From: Streptomyces sp. RKND-216
GTDB taxonomy: Bacteria > Actinomycetota > Actinomycetes > Streptomycetales > Streptomycetaceae
Direction: 5' to 3'
NCBI RefSeq assembly: GCF_004795255.1
Contig: NZ_SSBQ01000002.1
Coordinates: 4,556,001-4,620,000, forward strand
Length of the DNA stretch: 64,000 bases
Shown here: piece by piece, positions 58,838 through 64,000 of the stretch
How positions within the stretch are numbered: position 1 is the stretch's first letter
How the letters are laid out: every line of letters begins with the position of its first letter
Position numbers and translations under genes: made by a program
The notes under the pieces: generated by a model
Seen by the model: the letters and a program-made list of their open reading frames with translations, nothing else
The model's database searches: none
What the model was told of the DNA's origin: nothing

Positions 58838-59575
58838 ATGGAACGCGAGAGCAGGTTCTCCCAGTGGCTGCGACGGCGTGCCCGCAACGGGGCCCGCTCC
58901 GGTCCGGATGCCGCCCGCGCCCGTGCCGAACTGCTCCTGCGCGCCGCCGAGGCCGGGTTCCCGCTCGCTCCGGCGGCGCACCCGTCGGGGTACGGCTGTT
59001 CGTGTGTACGCATCGGCTGCCCCACGCCCGGCCGGCACCCCGTGTCGTTCGCCTGGCAGACGCAGGCGACCACCGACCCGGAGCAGATCGAACGCTGGGC
59101 GGAGACGCAGCCGCAGGCCAACTTCGTCACCGCCACCGGCCGTACCCATGACGTGCTGGACGTGCCGGTGGAGGCCGGCCGCATGGCGCTGGAGAGTCTC
59201 GACGAGCAGGGCGACGACGCCGCGGCCGGGCCGGTGGCGCTCTCCGACGGGGAGCGGATGCTGTTCTTCACCGCGACCCGCGGCACCCCGGACGACGAGG
59301 ACGAGTGGTGGCCGTGCGAGCTGGACTGCCACCCGGAGACCATGGACGAGCATCCGGGCCTGCGCTGGCACTGCCGTGGCAGCTACGTCCTGGTGCCGCC
59401 CGCGACGCTGCCCGGCGACCGGCCGTACGCGGACGTGCGCTGGCTGCGGCCGCCGGTGCCGGGGGAGGCGCTGCCCGAGCCGCTGACGCTGCTGGAGACG
59501 CTCACCGACGCCTGCGCCGTGCACGCGGGTGGCCGTCGGGACCACGAACCGGCCGCGCCTTGGCCGTCCCGCTGA
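58838..59575 (+). CDS. Bifunctional DNA primase/polymerase N-terminal domain protein
   Basis: A 245-residue protein with a Prim-Pol fold over most of its length. AAEAGFPLAPAAHPSGYGCSC, then a Cys-containing loop (RIGCPTPGRHP), NFVTATGRTHDVLDVPVEAG and HCRGSYVLVPPATL match chromosomal Streptomyces proteins of this annotation. The usual DxD metal pair is not clear (DVLDVP), so it may not polymerise; these proteins have no tested function. No helicase or integrase is nearby, so it is not an obvious plasmid primase. Confidence 0.78.
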   Translation: MERESRFSQWLRRRARNGARSGPDAARARAELLLRAAEAGFPLAPAAHPSGYGCSCVRIGCPTPGRHPVSFAWQTQATTDPEQIERWAETQPQANFVTATGRTHDVLDVPVEAGRMALESLDEQGDDAAAGPVALSDGERMLFFTATRGTPDDEDEWWPCELDCHPETMDEHPGLRWHCRGSYVLVPPATLPGDRPYADVRWLRPPVPGEALPEPLTLLETLTDACAVHAGGRRDHEPAAPWPSR

Positions 59576-59639
59576 GGGCCGGCGGGCCGCCGAGCCGACG
59601 CCGGGTACGCGGGGCCGCCGCGCGGGCGTCAGAAGCCCG

Positions 59640-60629
59640 TCAGGACCCCTTGACCTCGGTCAGCCCGGTCACCCGGCTGAGGAACTCCACGTCGCCGCCG
59701 TCCGCCGCCGTCGGCACCAGCACGGCCTGCTCCGACACCCGTACGTACGTCACCGACTGCTTCGCCTCGCCCTCCATCAGGGCCTCGACGTAGGGGTCGT
59801 CGACCTTGGGGGAGTAGCCCTTCGAGGCGGTCTGCTTCATGTAGTGCTCCGAAGCGAAGAACACCACCGCGCCGCCGTCCTCGGTGCGCAGCGCGAAAGG
59901 CGTGAACCGCGGCGGCTGGACGGGCAGGTCCGCCCATTCGGTGCGGACCCGGGGCTGCTCGGCGTTCTTCGCCCGCTCCTCCCGCCAGGCGCTGGTGTGC
60001 GGCCCGGCCGCCCAGCCCTCGCCGCCCTCCTGCAGGTAGGTGGTGTAGCTCTTGCTGGCCTTCTCCGGCGGCACGGCGAGCTTCTCGGCACCGGGCTCCC
60101 CGCCCGGTCCGCCGCCGACCGGCACGTCCTGCACGTGGCCGTCCCCGTCCGTCGCGAACTCGGGGGTCTCCTCCTCGGACAGGACGGCCAGGTAGGTGGC
60201 CAGCCACGGCTCGTCGATGCCGTCGCGCTGGAACACCAGGTACCAGCGGCTGCCGTTGCCGCGGTTGCTGGCGGTGTCGGCGACGAAGGACTTGGGCCAG
60301 CCGGCCTGCTCCGGGATGAGGAACCGCGGGTCGGTCAGTTCCAGCGGGCTGAAGTCCTCGTTGCCCTGCCGGTGGACCTCGTCACGGGCGCGCAGGCCGG
60401 CCTGGTCTATCGCGCCGAGGGCGCCGCCCTCGATCGTCTTGTTCAGCTCGGCGTCGAAGGTGCGGTTGGCCTTGTTGTTGACCTCGATGAACCTGTCCAG
60501 GACCTTCCTGGCCTCGGACGTGCTGATCGCGGGCACCACGGCGGTCTCACCGTGCACCGTGATACATCCCGACAGCGTCGCCGCCAGTACCGTCGCGGTC
60601 GTCGCCGCCGTCAGCAACCGGGACCTCAT
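59640..60629 (-). CDS. Lipoprotein of unknown function
   Basis: A 329-residue lipoprotein. The signal peptide ends at a lipobox LSGC (Cys21). The mature region contains VLDRFIEVNNKANRTFDAEL and RWYLVFQRDGIDEPWLATYLAVL, with a flexible Gly/Pro loop in the middle. The start ATG 60629 has GGGGAGG. I know the type from Streptomyces but no function. It lies in the same orientation as, and 105 bp downstream of, the sugar transporter permease, so it might be read through. Confidence 0.72.
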   Translation of the reverse strand: MRSRLLTAATTATVLAATLSGCITVHGETAVVPAISTSEARKVLDRFIEVNNKANRTFDAELNKTIEGGALGAIDQAGLRARDEVHRQGNEDFSPLELTDPRFLIPEQAGWPKSFVADTASNRGNGSRWYLVFQRDGIDEPWLATYLAVLSEEETPEFATDGDGHVQDVPVGGGPGGEPGAEKLAVPPEKASKSYTTYLQEGGEGWAAGPHTSAWREERAKNAEQPRVRTEWADLPVQPPRFTPFALRTEDGGAVVFFASEHYMKQTASKGYSPKVDDPYVEALMEGEAKQSVTYVRVSEQAVLVPTAADGGDVEFLSRVTGLTEVKGS

Positions 60630-60734
60630 CCTGGATTCCTCCCCTTGACCGCCTTCGCAGCACCGCACCCTACCGTTGTCATCGCGCGCGCCCGCGCGCG
60701 GCCCGGACACGCGTGCGCACGGCGACGGGGCCGG

Positions 60735-61934
60735 TCAGGCGCGGCCGTGCACCTGCTGCGAGCGGCGGGAGAGGGAGTCGACGACGACGGCGGCGAGCAG
60801 CACCCCGCCGGTCACCATGAACTGCACCGAGCCCTGGATGCCGAGCAGCGCCATGCCGGACGCCACGGACTGGATGACGAGCATGCCGAGCAGCGCGGAC
60901 CACGGCGTGCCGTGGCCGCCGTACAGGCTGGTGCCGCCGATGACGGCGGCGGCGATGGCGTTGATCAGCAGCGTGCCCGAGCCGGAGGTCTGGCTCGCGG
61001 AGGTGATGCGCGAGGCCAGCATCAGGCCGCCGAGCGAGGCCATGGTCGAGGACACGACGAACACCGAGATGCGGACCGTGCTCACCCGCACGCCCACCCT
61101 GCGGGCCGCCTCGATGCCGCCGCCCAGCGCGAGCACCCGCCTGCCGTAGCCCGTCCGGCGCACCACAAAGTCCATCAGGGCGAGCACCACCACCAGGATG
61201 AGCAGCGCGAGCGGCAGCCCCTGGAACATGTTGAGCACGTACGCGGCTGCGAACGCGACCGCCGCCAGCAGGCCCGTGCGGACCAGTACCTCGTTCAGCG
61301 GACGCAGCGGCAGTCCCACGGTGAGGCGCCGCCTGCGGTCCAGCCAGGCGCCGAGGAAGTACAGCCCGGTGCCGACGGCGGCCAGCGCGTAGGCGGCGGC
61401 CACCTCCTCGAAGTAGGTGCTGCTGAGCATGGCGACCATGCCCTCGTCGTCGATGTTGACGGTGCCGCTGCGCCCCAGCACGAACAGCATCAGGCCGTTC
61501 CAGGCGAGCAGCCCGGCCAGCGTCACCACGAAGGCGGGCACCCCCACCTTGGCGATGAAGAAGCCGTGCACCAGGCCGATGGCCGCCCCGCACAGAGCCG
61601 CCGAAAGGAACGCCAGCCACTCCGGGAACCCCTGCTGCACGTTCAGCACGGCGAACAGCGCGGCGCCCAGGCCGCTGACCGAACCGACCGACAGGTCGAT
61701 CTCGCCGACCAGCAGGACGAAGACGATGCCCGCCGCGATCAGCCCGGTGCCGACGATGTCCACGCCCAGGTTGGAGAGGTTGCGGGCGGAGAGGAAGTTC
61801 GAGTTGAGGCTCTGGCAGACGATCCAGATGACCACCAGACCGATCAGCGCGGGAACGAAGCCGAGTTCGCCCCCGGCGATCCGGGTCTGGTAGCCCTCGA
61901 CCCAGCCCTTGGAGGTCCTGCCGGGCCTGCTCAC
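60735..61934 (-). CDS. Simple-sugar ABC transporter permease (XylH/RbsC type)
   Basis: A 399-residue BPD_transp_2 permease with about ten helices. FVLLVGEIDLSVGSVSGLGA is the family's hallmark motif, and FFIAKVGVPAFVVTLAGLLAWNG and GTSLYGGHGTPWSALLGMLVIQS complete it. The length, longer than RbsC, and the insert WLDRRRR point to the xylose-type (XylH) subgroup. Its GTG overlaps the ATPase stop (GTGA). It forms one importer with the two genes upstream. Confidence 0.9.
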   Translation of the reverse strand: MSRPGRTSKGWVEGYQTRIAGGELGFVPALIGLVVIWIVCQSLNSNFLSARNLSNLGVDIVGTGLIAAGIVFVLLVGEIDLSVGSVSGLGAALFAVLNVQQGFPEWLAFLSAALCGAAIGLVHGFFIAKVGVPAFVVTLAGLLAWNGLMLFVLGRSGTVNIDDEGMVAMLSSTYFEEVAAAYALAAVGTGLYFLGAWLDRRRRLTVGLPLRPLNEVLVRTGLLAAVAFAAAYVLNMFQGLPLALLILVVVLALMDFVVRRTGYGRRVLALGGGIEAARRVGVRVSTVRISVFVVSSTMASLGGLMLASRITSASQTSGSGTLLINAIAAAVIGGTSLYGGHGTPWSALLGMLVIQSVASGMALLGIQGSVQFMVTGGVLLAAVVVDSLSRRSQQVHGRA

Positions 61935-62710
61935 CAGTCCGCCTCCCCGGGATGCCGGATGTCGCGGGTGACGGCGTCCCCGCTCGCTCCCGTGATGGCG
62001 GAGATGATCTGTTCCTGGGACGCGGTGGTGACGTCGAAGAGGCCGTTGTTGCGACCCAGCCGCAGCACCGCCACCTCGTCGGCCACCGCCTTAACGTCGC
62101 CCATGTTGTGGCTGACCAGCAGCACACCGGCGCCGCGGTCCCGCAGCCGGTCGATGAGGTCCAGCACCTGTGTGGTCTGCTGAACGCCCAGCGCGGCCGT
62201 GGGCTCGTCGAGCAACAGCAGCTTCGGCCCGCCGAGGAACGAACGGGAGATGGCGACCGTCTGCCGCTGGCCGCCGGACAGCGACGCCACCGGCACGCGC
62301 AGGTCGGGGATGCGGATGGACAGGGTGTCCAGCAGGTCCCGGGCGCGGCGCTCCATCTCCACCTCGTCCAGGATTCCGAACCGCCGGATCTCCCGGCCGA
62401 GGAAGAGGTTGGCGACGACGTCCAGGTTGTCGCACAGCGCCAGGTCCTGGTAGACGGTCGCGATGCCGAGGTGCTGGGCGTCCTGCGGGCGCCGGATGTG
62501 CACCGCCCGGCCCTGCCACTCGACGATCCCGCGGTCGGCCGGCCCCACTCCCGAGATCACCTTCACCAGGGTCGACTTGCCCGCGCCGTTGTCGCCGACC
62601 AGTGCCACCACCTTCCCCGCCTCGATCTCCAGCACCACGTCCCGGAGGGCGTGCACGGCAGCGAACTGTTTGGAGACGCCACGCAGCGACAGCAGCGGCA
62701 GGGGGGACAC
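61931..62710 (-). CDS. Sugar ABC transporter ATP-binding protein (single-domain, XylG-like half)
   Basis: A 259-residue ATPase. Walker A is GDNGAGKST, signature LSGGQRQTVAI, Walker B LLLLDEPTAAL followed by GVQQT. The H-loop is VLLVSHNMGDV. Unlike XylG/RbsA, which hold two ATPase domains, it has one, as in a class of actinobacterial simple-sugar importers. The start (GTG/ATG at 62710) is 25 bp after the binding-protein gene. The permease start overlaps its end. Confidence 0.9.
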   Translation of the reverse strand: MSPLPLLSLRGVSKQFAAVHALRDVVLEIEAGKVVALVGDNGAGKSTLVKVISGVGPADRGIVEWQGRAVHIRRPQDAQHLGIATVYQDLALCDNLDVVANLFLGREIRRFGILDEVEMERRARDLLDTLSIRIPDLRVPVASLSGGQRQTVAISRSFLGGPKLLLLDEPTAALGVQQTTQVLDLIDRLRDRGAGVLLVSHNMGDVKAVADEVAVLRLGRNNGLFDVTTASQEQIISAITGASGDAVTRDIRHPGEADW

Positions 62711-62735
62711 GGCGCACCACTCCTCTCCCTGCCGA

Positions 62736-63881
62736 TTAGCCGACGAGCCCGGCCCTCTCGCAAGCCGACACGAACTTCGGCGTACAGATCTCCTCGATCG
62801 TGTACATCCCGCGCTTCACGACCGTCTCCTCGATGTTGTCGGCCGTGACCGGGATCGGGTTGAGCAGCACCGCGGGCACGTCCTTCGCGGAGCCGGTGTC
62901 GACCGTCGCCCCCGCCAGTGCGCCCAAGGGCTCGCCGTGGGCCAGCGCCAGGGCCATCTCCGCCGCCGCCAGGGTCTCCGGCCCGAAGGGCTTGTAGACC
63001 GTCATCGTCTGCTCGCCCTCCACGATGTCCTGGATGGCCGACAGCTCGGCGTCCTGGCCCGTCAGGGGCGGCAGCGGTTCGACGTTCTGCGCCTTGAGGG
63101 CGGCGATGACGCCGGAGGCCAGGGCGTCGTTCGCCGCGTACACGCCGTCGATGCCGCCTGGGCCCAGCGCGGCGATCGCGCCGGACATGTTCTGGTTGGC
63201 GTTCAGCGGGCTCCACTGCGGGGTGTCGTATGCCTTCGCGATCTCCACCTCGCCCTCCAGCACCGCGAGGGCGCCCTCCTCGAACGCCGCCGTGTTCGGG
63301 TCCGTGGGGTCGCCGTTCATCATCACGACCCGCGCCTCGCCCGGTGGCTCGTCCATCGCCGCGAGGAGCGCCTCGCCCTGGAGCCGGCCGACCTCGTCCC
63401 CGTCGAAGGACACGAACCCGGAGATGGGTCCTTCCGCCAGCCGGTCGTAGGACAGCACCGGGATGCCGGCGTCGGCCGCCTGCTTGACGGAGGAACTGAG
63501 CGCGCGGAAGTCGACCGGGGTGAGGACCAGCACGTCCACCCCCTCGGTGATCATGGTGTCGACCTGCTGTTGCTGGGTGCCCACGTTGCCGCGGGCGTTG
63601 GCGTACTCCATCCGGCACTCGGGGCAGATGTGCTTCAGCTGCCGGGCGATCAGCGGCCGGTCGAATCCCTCCCAGCGGCCGGTGACGGCGTCCGGGAGCA
63701 GCAGCCCGACGGTGGTGACGCCGTCGGCCGGGGGCATCGCGGAGCCGTCGGACTGGGCGGCCGTGCCGCATGCGGGGACGGCGAGCGCCAGGCAGGCGGC
63801 GGCAGCGGCGAGGAGGCGCCGGGCCCGTGTGCGGACAGGTGAGCGGAACGGGGGGCGCGAACGGGTCGGCACCGACCTCAC
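62736..63881 (-). CDS. Sugar ABC transporter substrate-binding lipoprotein
   Basis: A 381-residue periplasmic-binding-type protein (Peripla_BP_4). The lipobox is VPAC after an Ala-rich signal. Key segments are TVGLLLPDAVTGRWEGFDRPL, ICPECRMEYANARGNVGTQQQQVDTM (in parts), VLVLTPVDFRALSSSVKQAADAGIP and GVYAANDALASGVIAALKA. The CPEC pair may form a disulfide. XylF-like in type, so xylose or another aldose is plausible. The GTG at 63881 overlaps the stop of the preceding ATPase-like gene (GTGA), with GGCGGAAGC upstream. Confidence 0.87.
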   Translation of the reverse strand: MRSVPTRSRPPFRSPVRTRARRLLAAAAACLALAVPACGTAAQSDGSAMPPADGVTTVGLLLPDAVTGRWEGFDRPLIARQLKHICPECRMEYANARGNVGTQQQQVDTMITEGVDVLVLTPVDFRALSSSVKQAADAGIPVLSYDRLAEGPISGFVSFDGDEVGRLQGEALLAAMDEPPGEARVVMMNGDPTDPNTAAFEEGALAVLEGEVEIAKAYDTPQWSPLNANQNMSGAIAALGPGGIDGVYAANDALASGVIAALKAQNVEPLPPLTGQDAELSAIQDIVEGEQTMTVYKPFGPETLAAAEMALALAHGEPLGALAGATVDTGSAKDVPAVLLNPIPVTADNIEETVVKRGMYTIEEICTPKFVSACERAGLVG

Positions 63882-64000
63882 CACGCTTCCGCCGGGGGGC
63901 CGGCGAGGCGGTCGCCTTCCCCCGGTTCGCGGGGCGGCACCGGGACCTCGGCCCACACCTGCTTGCCGCCGCCCACCGGCACCGAGCCCCAGGCCGTGGA
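63878..64000 (-). CDS. C-terminal part of an RsbW-like ATP-binding protein (partial)
   Basis: The last 40 codons of a gene entering from beyond the window: TAWGSVPVGGGKQVWAEVPV, then a Pro/Glu-rich tail ending PAEAW and TGA. The WGxxPxxxGKxVWAE phrase is characteristic of the C-terminus of HATPase_c anti-sigma-type proteins abundant in Streptomyces. Its stop overlaps the sugar-binding gene start by 4 bp, so the two are probably co-transcribed. The bulk of the domain cannot be judged. Confidence 0.6.
   Translation of the reverse strand, partial: STAWGSVPVGGGKQVWAEVPVPPREPGEGDRLAGPPAEAW

Noticed and set aside
59529..62183. An 884-codon plus-strand open frame.
   Set aside because: It is the antisense shadow of the lipoprotein and sugar-permease genes, with no domain-like sequence.
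1..64000. CRISPR arrays, tRNA/rRNA genes, intact insertion sequences or prophage.
   Set aside because: No regularly spaced repeats, cloverleaf ends or transposase/integrase motifs were seen on either strand; the tandem repeats found are short and spacer-free.

Overview
The window is very GC-rich (roughly 73-75% by eye, with strong G/C at third codon positions), uses many GTG starts and GTGA/ATGA overlaps, and shows leaderless TANNNT promoters. The gene content is that of a Streptomyces chromosome or a close actinobacterial relative: RNase H/acid phosphatase fusion, Nif3, KDPG aldolase, YaaA, rnpB, a streptogrisin-type protease, GT87/PAP2 fusion, STAS and RsbW-like proteins. It looks like core chromosome broken by a few decayed or imported patches.

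Layout. 0-6 kb: STAS protein, leaderless GH18-like secreted protein, DedA and PhoD-like genes, then a metal pair, a FetB-like permease and a GDT1/TMEM165-like cation exporter. A yybP-ykoY (manganese) riboswitch lies between the last two and contains the fetB stop codon. 6-11.5 kb: HAD phosphatase, heme-degrading-type monooxygenase, GT87/PAP2 fusion, TMEM175-like channel, methyltransferase. 11.5-18 kb: five GTGA- or closely coupled minus-strand genes behind a clear cobalamin riboswitch: a secreted membrane-anchored alpha/alpha-barrel protein, a second secreted anchored protein, and the T, A-A and S parts of an ECF transporter. This is the most interesting system here. It looks like a B12 importer with cell-surface capture proteins that recall the two-lobed animal intrinsic factor. 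18-22 kb: a KstR-like TetR regulator divergent from a GT4 glycosyltransferase, methyltransferase and (alpha/alpha)6-barrel protein, with an operator across the -35 box. 22-31 kb: hemerythrin-like, small membrane proteins, amidase, Nudix, DUF1206, DHA2 transporter, SDR and MaoC.

31-39 kb: a possible 53-codon gene, a hypothetical protein, the Nif3 / zinc-ribbon / RNase H-phosphatase operon (zinc-ribbon gene apparently starting at CTG), MsrA, Eda, a zinc-ribbon hypothetical, YaaA, then rnpB flanked by a Uma2 fragment and a frameshifted glyoxalase. 39-50 kb: DUF3048 protein, maltokinase-cap-like protein, secreted serine protease, glycolipid-binding-like protein, lactate monooxygenase plus PhzF protein, Bcr/CflA transporter, serine hydrolase, methyltransferase. 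50-53 kb: a sulfur locus (cysteine dioxygenase, rhodanese, FAD oxidoreductase) whose two promoter regions share a 14-bp motif, then a fragment of a threonyl-tRNA synthetase. 53-64 kb: leaderless TsaC-like and Rsm22-like genes, a lower-GC decayed patch of tiny genes, FUSC protein, dimethylargininase, primase-polymerase-like protein, a lipoprotein, and a simple-sugar ABC transporter translationally coupled to an RsbW-like ATPase gene that runs off the window.

No CRISPR array, tRNA, rRNA or intact insertion sequence was seen. All identifications come from reading the sequence, without database searches.
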